6,844 nucleotides of DNA from Chloroflexota bacterium (GCA_021847625.1 JAJZQK010000175.1:1-6844), one strand, 5' to 3'. Shown: positions 1 to 5,831, counted from the first letter of the stretch. The notes: a model not told the origin generated them from the letters alone. Translations and numbers: made by a program.

Positions 1-54
1 GCCGGCCGGCCGTACTAGCTGGGCTGGCCTCGGGCCGGCACCGTCTTGATCATG

Positions 55-267
55 CTAAGGGAGCAGAATCGTCTTGCCGGTGGTCAGGCGTGCCTCCGCT
101 CGGCGGTGGGCTTCGGCCGCCTCCGCCAGCGGCAGTTCGCTCCCTATATGCACTTTCAATTGGCCGGAGCGGACCCAGCCCAGCACGTCGTTGGCCCGCC
201 ACAGTAGCTCATCCCGAGTCAGCGTGTAGTGCCCAATCGACGGTCTGGTGAGGAACAAGGAGCCTCT
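55..267 (-). pseudogene. C-terminal remnant of a quinone oxidoreductase-type (MDR superfamily) dehydrogenase
   Basis: About 70 residues, from RGSLFLTRPSIGHYT to the end TTGKTILLP, read like the C-terminus of NADPH:quinone oxidoreductases. In that family a GSLFLTRP segment is followed by a helix, then KVxIG..xPLxEAAxAHRxxEARxTTGKxxLxP. Intact members are roughly 320 residues and carry an N-terminal catalytic domain plus a Rossmann fold that binds NADPH. Both are missing here. The frame stays open up to base 423, but the residues encoded by 268-423 do not resemble the family, and neither other frame gives the missing part. No start codon lies at the family boundary. The gene therefore appears cut by deletion or rearrangement, with repeat-like DNA at the break, and is very unlikely to make an active enzyme. 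The tail is well preserved, so the event may be recent. Family assignment is good; calling it non-functional is inference. Confidence 0.75.
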
Positions 268-484
268 GGCGCGGGAATGACGAGGGGGCGCCCCTATGCT
301 ACAAAGGACCCCTTCCCACCGGCGGTGTGAAGAGGCTTCCTTATGGTGCAATTCCAGCTTGTTTAATTGTGCAACAAAGGGTGCCCCCCTTGGCCGGCCT
401 TCTTCGGCCGTCAGAGGAAGCACCTCTTAACTAACCCGTATAGCGGACTGCCCGGAAACCCGGACGGCCTTGCCGGCCTCCGTC
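268..484. other. Non-coding stretch with inverted repeats between the dehydrogenase remnant and the glycosyltransferase
   Basis: I see no convincing gene here. Bases 330-341 (AAGAGGCTTCCT) can pair with 415-428 (AGGAAGCACCTCTT) as a 12-bp stem with a two-base bulge, enclosing about 70 bases. Inside lie two shorter pairings: CAATT with AATTG, and GGCCG with CGGCC around a CTTCTT-containing loop. Bases 273-282 hold GGGAATGACG, a motif common in dispersed bacterial repeats, directly beside GGGGCGCCCC. This looks like degenerate repeat DNA that replaced the front of the dehydrogenase gene. Confidence 0.4.
461..482 (-). terminator. Possible hairpin terminator of the glycosyltransferase gene
   Basis: CGGA and GGCC (461-464, 466-469) pair with GGCC and TCCG (475-482). 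This gives an 8-bp stem with one bulged base and a five-base loop, starting two bases after the glycosyltransferase stop codon. No T-run follows on the minus strand, so an intrinsic terminator is only a possibility. Confidence 0.25.
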
Positions 485-2056
485 CTACTTTGGCGTTGGC
501 AGGTAGTGGCCGCGCGGGCGCCGACCCAGAACGTAAGCCGACGAAGTCTTCAGCCCCGCGACGGCGGTCACCACGGGCACGTAGATTGAGAACACCAACC
601 AGAACACGGGCAGCTCCACGGCCTTGCGCCATGGCGACGTCTCCGCGCCGATGAACTCTCTCGTGACGAGCACCTGACCGAAGGCCACCACACCTAGAAG
701 GCTCACGATCGTTAGCACTGCCGACAGTATAGAGCCCAAGATGAGCGACACGTAGCCATAACCGACGCCACCCTGCGTCAGTATTGTCAGCTGGACGGCG
801 ACCGGCCCGACGGCAGGAAGGAGTGTCAACGTGTCTCTCTCCAAGCCATTCAGCAGCTTGCGCAGGGTCAACCCCCCGTGCCGATGGGCGACGGATTCCA
901 CGAATTCGTCGAGGGGGCCTTCCCGCCAGCGTGCGCTCTGCCGGAAGAGCGTGCGAAAGCTCTGAAGGTAAGACCGCACCCGCTCCGCGCGATTCTCCTG
1001 CGGGCCAGTGATCATCACGGGGTACACGCTGAGAGGCACAGGCAGGCCGACGACACGGAAGTCCGCGCCGTAGCGCAGGCGTAGGCGCAGCTCGATACCG
1101 GAGTCCTGGCTGTGGGAGTTGGTCGGCCAGAAGTTGACGCTCCGGAGCAGCGCCAGACTGGCCGCGGCCCCGGTGAAGGCAATCTCGGGCTTCCTATTCC
1201 AACCCAGCGTCAGCACCGAGGTTCCCACGGCCGACAGCCGGCTGTGCAGCGGCGCCTTCCAGTAGTCTGTCGTGAACAACACCACGGGCTGGTACGCGTG
1301 CCGGTGCCGTCGGTCGTCGGTGGCATAATGGTAGGCCAGTGCCGGCAGGTACTGCGGATGGAACAGCGTATCGCAGTCGAAATCGGCCACTAGCCAGTAG
1401 TGAGGGGGAAAGCCCTCCGCCCTAGCTTGCTCGTAGAGCACCCTCCCCGCGTGGTGCATCGCCGACGAGGGGCCAGGCAAGTGCCGGGGCGTGTTCGGGT
1501 GCGGTATCTGCCGCACCGCCAGTCTGCCCGCGAATTCGTGCTCCAGCTGCTCGACCAGGGGCGGCGTAATCGGGTCATCCTCTTCAGTGGCGAAGACAAC
1601 CTCGACATTACGCAGCAGCCCGTCCTCGCGCGGCCAGTTGGAGGCATAAATGGAGTCGAGCGTTTGGCGTAGTATCTTGACGTTTCCTTCCCGGTAGGCC
1701 CGGATCATCAGCGTGATCCGATACTGTCGCCATTCGTGCGTCTCGAGCTGCTCCAGGGCGGCAAGCCAGTCGCGTCGACTGGCGCCGAGAATCCGGCCCC
1801 TGTTGAAGAGCGAACGCACGCCGAAACTCGACACTCGTAGAGCGAAGTACATAGTGACCGCCATCACGAACATGATGCCCGCCTGGGCATCGATAATCGT
1901 CAGCCATATTGGCGCCAGCACCACGACCCAGCTCAGAATCCCCGGTATAGCCTCCACAAATCGGCTGGATGGTCGCCAAAGGACCTTCTCCGAGCCAGCC
2001 GGCCCTGCTATGCTGCGGCCATAAGCCTGAATCTGTTCGACTACCTTCTGGGCCAT
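485..2056 (-). CDS. Membrane-embedded family 2 glycosyltransferase, polysaccharide-synthase-like (QxxRW type)
   Basis: This is a 523-residue protein with an inverting GT2 (GT-A) core between membrane segments. Numbered from the chosen start, two hydrophobic helices lie near 35-52 and 57-75. The GT core follows: ITLMIRAYREGN near 113, the aspartate pair EEDDP at 160-161, the DxD motif in ADFDCDT (D225/D227/D229), which would bind the metal and nucleotide sugar, a likely catalytic-base aspartate in SQD (D318), and QSARW (373-377). The last matches the QxxRW acceptor-tunnel motif of cellulose, hyaluronan and chitin synthases. Three to four hydrophobic helices follow from about 412 to 502. This architecture is known for enzymes that polymerise and export a glycan through the inner membrane. 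No PilZ domain is present. The ATG at 2056 is preferred because GGAGG sits five bases upstream; an ATG nine codons earlier (2083) has no ribosome-binding site. It is divergent from a secreted glycoside hydrolase. Donor sugar and product are unknown, and a non-processive transferase cannot be excluded. Confidence 0.85.
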   Translation of the reverse strand: MAQKVVEQIQAYGRSIAGPAGSEKVLWRPSSRFVEAIPGILSWVVVLAPIWLTIIDAQAGIMFVMAVTMYFALRVSSFGVRSLFNRGRILGASRRDWLAALEQLETHEWRQYRITLMIRAYREGNVKILRQTLDSIYASNWPREDGLLRNVEVVFATEEDDPITPPLVEQLEHEFAGRLAVRQIPHPNTPRHLPGPSSAMHHAGRVLYEQARAEGFPPHYWLVADFDCDTLFHPQYLPALAYHYATDDRRHRHAYQPVVLFTTDYWKAPLHSRLSAVGTSVLTLGWNRKPEIAFTGAAASLALLRSVNFWPTNSHSQDSGIELRLRLRYGADFRVVGLPVPLSVYPVMITGPQENRAERVRSYLQSFRTLFRQSARWREGPLDEFVESVAHRHGGLTLRKLLNGLERDTLTLLPAVGPVAVQLTILTQGGVGYGYVSLILGSILSAVLTIVSLLGVVAFGQVLVTREFIGAETSPWRKAVELPVFWLVFSIYVPVVTAVAGLKTSSAYVLGRRPRGHYLPTPK

Positions 2057-2060
2057 GCGT

Positions 2061-2067
2061 CCCTCCC
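2061..2067 (-). promoter_or_regulatory. Ribosome-binding site fixing the glycosyltransferase start
   Basis: On the minus strand this reads GGGAGGG and ends four bases before the ATG at 2056. It supports that start over the upstream in-frame ATG at 2083, which has no such motif. Confidence 0.7.
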
Positions 2068-2377
2068 GAGTCCCTATTGCCATCTAGACATGTTGACTGT
2101 TAGACCATCGGCAAGAGGATCACGACACGGCCGCCTGGCCTCGGCGTGCGTGCCGTACTCACCTATTCGTCCACTTACATGCTGCAGCGAGTTTTGGCAG
2201 GATATATGCCAGGCGCACCAAAATGCGCGCTACCCCTTGCCCCTAAGCCCTCTATTGTGGTAACCTAATCTTACTCATCCCGCTGGCCTACTGCCATTAG
2301 ACCGCCAGCAGAGTGAAGCAGGGCTCACCGAGTGGTGGTAGCCAGCGGCATCGGACGTGGACGGGGGGTGAGGGCCG
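2068..2377. other. Divergent intergenic region between glycosyltransferase and glycoside hydrolase genes
   Basis: No gene is visible in this spacer, which must hold the promoters of both divergent genes. Candidate control structures are TGGCA-N7-TGCCA (2195-2211) around an AT-rich GGATATA, nested within TTTTGG (2192-2197) and CCAAAA (2218-2223). This arrangement could serve as an operator. Nearer the hydrolase, CCGCTGGC (2280-2287) is complementary to GCCAGCGG (2341-2348), and its GCTGGC core can also pair with GCCAGC at 2304-2309. I did not find a convincing -35/-10 pair on either strand. The segment 2364-2374, GGGGTGAGGG-like, is the probable ribosome-binding site of the hydrolase. Confidence 0.4.
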
Positions 2378-3925
2378 GTGGTAAGATGGCGCCTTGTTGC
2401 GACGTTGCTGATCGGCTTCAGTCTGCTCGGATTTGCCGGCCCCTACGTGGAAGTGTCCCCCCATCGACTACCATCGCGCGTCACGGTCACCGCAGTCCAA
2501 CGCGTCGATAGCAGTCTGAACCCCTCCGATAACGGCCGCGCCACCTTCTTGGCAAACGGTAAGCCTTTCTTCCCCATTGGCGTCACCTACCACTTCACCC
2601 GTCAGCGAGAGACCTGGGATGACGACCTTAGGCGGATGAGCCAGCTGGGCCTCAACACTGTGAGAATAGACCTCGCCTGGCGTGACATCGTCCCCTACTA
2701 CGAGGGGAGCTATGAATTCGGCTGCCTCGACGATTTTCTCGACAAGGCAGCCGAATATGGGCTCTACGTGGTCCCCGTGTTCAGTTACGCCACGAGCGAT
2801 TACAACACACCGATCTGGTTTTGGCTGCGTTACCACGACTGGGCCATGGTTGGCGCCGACGGGAGCTGGGCCTGGGGGGACTACCCTAGCGTCAACCACC
2901 CGGACTACGCCAGGCTGTTCTCTGATTACATCCGTGAGACCGTGCGGCACATAAGCCAGCACCCGGCCATCCTCGCCTATCAGGTGCTCAACGAACCCCA
3001 CTATCCGCAGCAGCTCATTAGCGACTATAATGCACACACGGTTGCCGGCTTTCGCGGCTGGGCGGCCCAGCAGTACAGTTCGGTCGACCTGCTGAACGCC
3101 ACCTGGCTGACCAATTTCGGCTCGTTCGACGACATCGAGCCGCCATCCGTCTTGACGTCTAGCAATGGAACGGGCGACCGGAAGCAATGGCAAGACTGGC
3201 GAGAGTTCGCCTATGCGAACCTCGGGAGCTACGTCGAGGACTTGGCGGGCATCATCCGTGAGGAAGACCGGAACCAGCACATGGTCCTCGTGGCGGAGAT
3301 GTCGTGGTGGTGGTGGGGCGAACAGCCTGCCACCGGGGTATCGCCCAGCCGCATCTACCAGGGGGCCGACATCGTGGGCTACGACGTCTATCCGGAGGGG
3401 GGGAAGCACGCGGAGTACTTCACCCTCAATTCAGACCTGCTTACCCGCCTCTGGCAGCGGCCGGTGTGGGTGACCGAGCTGAACCGCAAGGACGGCAACC
3501 CGACCTCGGCCGAGATACAGAGCTTCACCGCCCGCGCCGTTCGCGGCGGAGCCACCGGGATCTTCTACTTCGAGTGGCGGGATACGTGGACGGACGGGGG
3601 TACGTACGGATTATTGGATGCACGCGGCAACGAGAAGAAGCAGTTCGCCGCCTTCGCGGATGCCGTGAATTGGTTGCGCCGGAGTGCCAGTCAAATGATC
3701 GCAAAGACGCTTGATCAGCCGGACGTTTACATCGTCTGGCCATCCGAAAGCATAGCTACCTCTTCGGGGCCCGCCTCCCCGGCGGACGACATCTATCGGG
3801 CAGCGCTCCGGCTTGCCCGCCAGGGACAGCAGGTCGGACTGCTACCTGAAGACCAGGTGCCGGATCATCCCACCGGCGCAGGCGAGCCGGACATCGTCGT
3901 CGTGCCCGGGTCGCATAGCCAATGA
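2378..3925 (+). CDS. Exported GH42-like (clan GH-A) glycoside hydrolase with a shortened C-terminal domain
   Basis: This 515-residue protein starts at GTG 2378, the first start after an in-frame TGA at 2369, behind a G-rich GGTGAGGG ribosome-binding site. Residues 1-5 (MVRWR) and a hydrophobic stretch at about 6-21 look like a signal peptide or N-terminal anchor, so it probably acts outside the cytoplasmic membrane. Residues 55-435 form the (beta/alpha)8 barrel: WDDDLRRMSQLGLNTVRIDL at 80-99, HPAILAYQVLNEP with acid/base E206, and VWVTELNRK with probable nucleophile E367. The stretch FRGWAAQQYSSVDLLNATW (225-243) and the following F..I.PP match the region typical of GH42 beta-galactosidases. 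From about 445, VYIVWPS...YRAALRLARQGQQVGLLP resembles the start of the GH42 flavodoxin-like trimerisation domain, but it ends after some 70 residues instead of about 200. Four consecutive tryptophans (310-313) may line the substrate cleft. Substrate is unknown; the neighbouring synthase-like transferase suggests an exopolysaccharide. The stop overlaps the next gene's start. Confidence 0.85.
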   Translation: MVRWRLVATLLIGFSLLGFAGPYVEVSPHRLPSRVTVTAVQRVDSSLNPSDNGRATFLANGKPFFPIGVTYHFTRQRETWDDDLRRMSQLGLNTVRIDLAWRDIVPYYEGSYEFGCLDDFLDKAAEYGLYVVPVFSYATSDYNTPIWFWLRYHDWAMVGADGSWAWGDYPSVNHPDYARLFSDYIRETVRHISQHPAILAYQVLNEPHYPQQLISDYNAHTVAGFRGWAAQQYSSVDLLNATWLTNFGSFDDIEPPSVLTSSNGTGDRKQWQDWREFAYANLGSYVEDLAGIIREEDRNQHMVLVAEMSWWWWGEQPATGVSPSRIYQGADIVGYDVYPEGGKHAEYFTLNSDLLTRLWQRPVWVTELNRKDGNPTSAEIQSFTARAVRGGATGIFYFEWRDTWTDGGTYGLLDARGNEKKQFAAFADAVNWLRRSASQMIAKTLDQPDVYIVWPSESIATSSGPASPADDIYRAALRLARQGQQVGLLPEDQVPDHPTGAGEPDIVVVPGSHSQ

Positions 3926-4197
3926 ACCCTCTAAGTTGGTTGAGTGTGATCCCGACCTGGCTTTGGCTGGCGGCCGCGATGGGTACGCCATTAGCCTGCG
4001 CCTACAAGGGGCTCCGGCCCCAAGGCAGCCCCCGGCTTGGTATCGGCATATCGCTGAGCATCTTCGCCATGGCCACCGGTCATCTGTTTGCCATCGTCGG
4101 AGAGATCCCTTCCTGGCAACTTGGCGAGTTGCGCCTAGTGCCAGGGCTAGCCCTAGTCTGTATAGTGCTCCTAGTTGCCAAGCCCCTCCGCGTATGA
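3922..4197 (+). CDS. Small predicted three-helix membrane protein, coupled to the glycoside hydrolase
   Basis: I do not recognise this 91-residue protein. It has three likely membrane helices at about 7-27, 41-60 and 71-87, separated by short loops, including the basic YKGLRPQGSPR near 28-38. Its ATG overlaps the hydrolase stop codon as ATGA, the classic arrangement for translational coupling, and no strong separate ribosome-binding site is present. The two proteins are therefore probably made together; it might anchor or assist the hydrolase at the membrane, but that is inference. Other open frames through the same bases are rich in arginine, serine and proline and look like shadows. A small hydrophobic frame can arise by chance, so confidence is moderate. 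Confidence 0.58.
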   Translation: MNPLSWLSVIPTWLWLAAAMGTPLACAYKGLRPQGSPRLGIGISLSIFAMATGHLFAIVGEIPSWQLGELRLVPGLALVCIVLLVAKPLRV

Positions 4198-4203
4198 TAG
4201 AAT
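4175..4203 (+). promoter_or_regulatory. Predicted sigma-70-type promoter for the DUF948/YtxH unit
   Basis: TTGCCA (4175-4180) and TAGAAT (4198-4203) are each one base from the TTGACA and TATAAT consensus and are separated by the ideal 17 bases. Transcription would start near 4210 and give a leader of about 140 bases before the DUF948-like gene. The promoter overlaps the last codons of the preceding membrane-protein gene, suggesting that the downstream pair is an independent transcription unit. Confidence 0.5.
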
Positions 4204-4349
4204 GCAGGATAGCGTAGTTGTGATAAGCTAACGATTGCTGGGCGGTAGGGGCCTGTCCGCGAACTCGCGAGGCAACGCTCTGCCGGCAGGAACGGGTGGT
4301 AACCTGCACGGACCCGCCACTGCGGTACGACCGGGAGGTAGGCGAAGAC

Positions 4350-4634
4350 ATGGAGGCTGTCCGCGATTGGCTACTCGTCGCCCTCTTCCTCGAGACCTTC
4401 ATTACCTTGATACTCCTGATCATCGTGATCGTGCAGGTTTGGCAGCTCGTGCGACTGCTTCGTGGCGAGGTCATGCCGATCCTCGATACCGTTAGGAGAA
4501 CCACGAACACAGTGCAGGGCACGGCCGAGTTCGTCAGCGAGACAACGGTCAGGCCGCTAATCCGCGCCGCCAGTGCTATGGCAGCGGCCACTCGTTTCGT
4601 CCGTGCCTTCTTCGGGCTTACACGTGGAGCCTAG
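4350..4634 (+). CDS. DUF948/YtxG-like small membrane protein
   Basis: This is a 94-residue protein with one long N-terminal membrane helix (about 7-35, ALFLETFITLILLIIVIVQV) followed by a short amphipathic tail: RLLRGEVMPILDTVRRTTNT, then TAEFVSETTVRPL. A helix followed by a predicted coiled segment with V.P.L..V..T...V....F.S...V.P is the layout of DUF948 proteins such as Bacillus YtxG. The next gene is YtxH-like, and the two families are commonly paired (ytxGH in Bacillus, a general-stress operon), which supports the call. The tail should face the cytoplasm or cell surface beside the membrane; no enzyme activity is known for the family. The ATG at 4350 has GGAGGT ten bases upstream. An in-frame GTG at 4296 would add 18 residues that look unlike the family, so I prefer the ATG. 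Confidence 0.72.
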   Translation: MEAVRDWLLVALFLETFITLILLIIVIVQVWQLVRLLRGEVMPILDTVRRTTNTVQGTAEFVSETTVRPLIRAASAMAAATRFVRAFFGLTRGA

Positions 4635-4652
4635 CACTGCCGAGGCGTGCTG

Positions 4653-4658
4653 AGGAGG
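4653..4658 (+). promoter_or_regulatory. Ribosome-binding site of the YtxH-like gene
   Basis: A perfect AGGAGG lies nine bases before the ATG at 4668. It argues against the in-frame GTG at 4647, which lies upstream of this motif. Confidence 0.75.
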
Positions 4659-4667
4659 AATTTGCGC

Positions 4668-4979
4668 ATGGCAGATAACAAGGCAGGAAGTTTCCTCATC
4701 GGTCTGGTGATCGGCGGAGCATTGGGCGCCGTGCTGGCGTTCGTGCTAGCGCCCCGGCCGGGAGACGAGGTACGCCAGGACCTATACGAGCGAGGTCTCG
4801 AGCTGAGAAAGCGCGCGGGCGAGACCGTGGACCAGGTCGTGGGGGTCGGTCGGACTACCGTCGATGAACAGCGGCAACGCGTACAACAAGCGATGGAAGA
4901 GAGCAGAGAGGCCTCGGCTCGCACGAGAGAACAGCTAATGAGCCGCTTCGAACGAGCCAAGGGTCAGCAACCATCCTAG
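4668..4979 (+). CDS. YtxH domain-containing protein
   Basis: This 103-residue protein has the typical YtxH start: a glycine-rich membrane helix at about 8-28 (SFLIGLVIGGALGAVLAFVL) running straight into APRPGDEVRQDL. This is the APxxGxExR signature of the family (usually LLAPxSGxExR). The rest, about 35-100, is a charged, heptad-like helix (ERGLELRKRAGETVDQVV, then QRQRVQQAMEESREA), probably a coiled coil. The family is found in many bacteria, often with a DUF948 protein as here, and is linked to stress in Bacillus; its biochemical role is not known. It starts 33 bases after the DUF948 gene with a strong ribosome-binding site, so the two very probably form one operon, ending at the hairpin at 5040-5064. 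Confidence 0.85.
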   Translation: MADNKAGSFLIGLVIGGALGAVLAFVLAPRPGDEVRQDLYERGLELRKRAGETVDQVVGVGRTTVDEQRQRVQQAMEESREASARTREQLMSRFERAKGQQPS

Positions 4980-5039
4980 GGCCTTCACCTTGAGGTTGGC
5001 CAAGATACGTACCCTACTACTATGGGGCAATGGGGATTC

Positions 5040-5064
5040 GGACGAGCGGGCATTCCGCTCGTCC
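5040..5064 (+). terminator. Perfect 10-bp hairpin, likely terminator of the DUF948/YtxH unit
   Basis: GGACGAGCGG (5040-5049) and CCGCTCGTCC (5055-5064) are exact inverted repeats around a five-base loop (GCATT), 60 bases after the YtxH stop. The following TGCATTT is only a weak U-tract, so termination may be imperfect or Rho-assisted. A small open frame overlapping it (5030-5221) does not look like a protein. Confidence 0.55.
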
Positions 5065-5237
5065 TGCATTTGGTCGCAGTGAGCAAACGAAAGCCTGGCA
5101 GACGACCCTATCGGACCTCCTCCAGGCACCGAACGCTCTCGTCCGAATAGCCGTCGGCACCGGCGCCCGGCGAGGACCTACCTACAGCCAGCCAACTCCG
5201 AGGAGACAATCGAGCAACTAACCATCGAGGTATCGGG

Positions 5238-5426
5238 ATGATGATCGACAGATACGAGACCCAGCGACCTGCAATGAACGAGACGGTGGAGGTGATCTGT
5301 CGGAATTGCGGCCGCAAACGGCACGCCGTCTGGGTGGTAGCCAGGCTGCTACGCAAGAACGAAGAAGGGCAGTTCTATACCGAAGTCTGCCACGAGTGCT
5401 TGAACGAAGACCCCCTGCACCGGTAG
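5238..5426 (+). CDS. Small zinc-ribbon protein (two CxxC knuckles)
   Basis: This 62-residue protein carries CRNCGRKR (C21, C24) and CHECLNED (C51, C54), giving a C-x2-C-x26-C-x2-C pattern that should bind one zinc ion as a small ribbon. Between the knuckles are a hydrophobic strand, VWVVARLL, and a charged turn, RKNEEGQFYTEV. No other domain is present. Such stand-alone ribbons often bind nucleic acid or a protein partner, but the sequence does not say which. The ATG at 5238 has GAGGT six bases upstream; an ATG one codon later is an equal alternative, while M13 lacks a ribosome-binding site. It runs convergently into the next gene with only 12 bases between stop codons. The cysteine spacing makes a chance frame unlikely; function is unknown. 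Confidence 0.72.
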   Translation: MMIDRYETQRPAMNETVEVICRNCGRKRHAVWVVARLLRKNEEGQFYTEVCHECLNEDPLHR

Positions 5427-5438
5427 GTAACCTGCCGG
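5420..5438. terminator. Hairpin between convergent genes, possible two-way terminator
   Basis: CCGGTAGG (5420-5427) pairs with CCTGCCGG (5431-5438) over eight positions with one G-U wobble and a three-base loop. It covers the zinc-ribbon stop codon and the whole gap to the convergent gene, where a shared terminator would be expected. Neither side has an adjacent T-run, so this is tentative. Confidence 0.35.
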
Positions 5439-5678
5439 TCAGGACCTCGCCGCACTATAATCAGCCCGCCTGCCGCCTTTTTTCGACTCTTCCTCGCGCC
5501 AACAGCGTCGTTTGCCGTTGTTGAGGCACCTCTCCTGTTCTTCACGAGTCGAGGGGGCAGTGCCCCGCAGGCAGTAGATCTGATAGAGAACGTCGCTGTC
5601 GTCTACAGTCCAGTTCTCTCGGTAGTGCTCGCAGGCGCCGGGGAACCGGCGCATGTTGATACTGTCGCGAAAAGCCAT
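5439..5678 (-). CDS. Small four-cysteine protein of unknown function
   Basis: This is about 79 residues from the ATG at 5678 (83 from an ATG at 5690). Its four cysteines, numbered from 5678, are C16 (GACEHY), C36 (YQIYCLRGT), C51 (EEQERCLNN) and C59 (RRCWRE). Together with the histidine in CEHY they could bind a metal such as zinc. The block TAPSTREEQERC...RRCWR reads like a conserved motif and resembles small cysteine proteins that I associate with Chloroflexota, though I cannot name a family. The C-terminus (EEESKKGGRRADYSAARS) is charged and probably disordered. Start choice is uncertain: GGGAG lies just two bases before the ATG at 5678, and nothing is visible before 5690. It lies downstream of the methyltransferase on the same strand, about 150 bases away, and could be co-transcribed. 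Its reality is likely but not certain. Confidence 0.58.
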   Translation of the reverse strand: MAFRDSINMRRFPGACEHYRENWTVDDSDVLYQIYCLRGTAPSTREEQERCLNNGKRRCWREEESKKGGRRADYSAARS

Positions 5679-5690
5679 GTCTCCCTGCAT

Positions 5691-5831
5691 CGGCCGCTAA
5701 CCAACGGCCTTCGTCGCGTTATGGGGTCATTCTACCACGGACCGCCGGAGCGCGCTAGGCTGCACGCTGCCTTGCCGCAACCGGACCTGAGGCCGATTGC
5801 GCTTTCGGCGACAAAGCCCTCTCCCCCACCC
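5691..5831. other. Intergenic spacer between methyltransferase and four-cysteine protein genes
   Basis: No gene is seen. CGCAA (5776-5780) and TTGCG (5797-5801), extended inward by CGG/CCG across one mismatch, form a weak hairpin 31-56 bases beyond the methyltransferase stop. No T-run follows on the minus strand, so read-through into the four-cysteine gene is possible. Confidence 0.3.

Noticed and set aside
3305..3316. TGG repeated four times, a possible microsatellite
   Set aside because: It encodes four tryptophans in frame in the hydrolase barrel and is too short to call a repeat.
2468..3409. Long minus-strand open frame opposite the hydrolase gene
   Set aside because: It is antisense to a well-supported glycoside hydrolase, shows no recognisable domain, and is typical of a shadow frame in GC-rich DNA.
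3813..4217. 134-codon plus-strand open frame overlapping the hydrolase end
   Set aside because: Arginine- and proline-rich with no resemblance to the missing flavodoxin-like domain; the overlapping three-helix frame is more protein-like.
3842..4591. 249-codon minus-strand open frame across the membrane-protein and DUF948 genes
   Set aside because: Its product is low-complexity, rich in serine, arginine and threonine, with no domain, and it opposes better-supported plus-strand genes.
5030..5221. 63-codon open frame between the YtxH and zinc-ribbon genes
   Set aside because: It contains the perfect terminator-like hairpin, has no ribosome-binding site, and its composition looks random.
5456..5461. 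Perfect TATAAT on the plus strand
   Set aside because: It lies inside the 3' end of the minus-strand four-cysteine gene, with no -35 match 16-18 bases upstream and no plus-strand gene downstream.
5479..5484. T6 run that could end a plus-strand terminator
   Set aside because: The preceding GC-rich segment GCCCGCCTGCCGC has no complementary partner close by, and the run is explained by lysine codons of the minus-strand gene.
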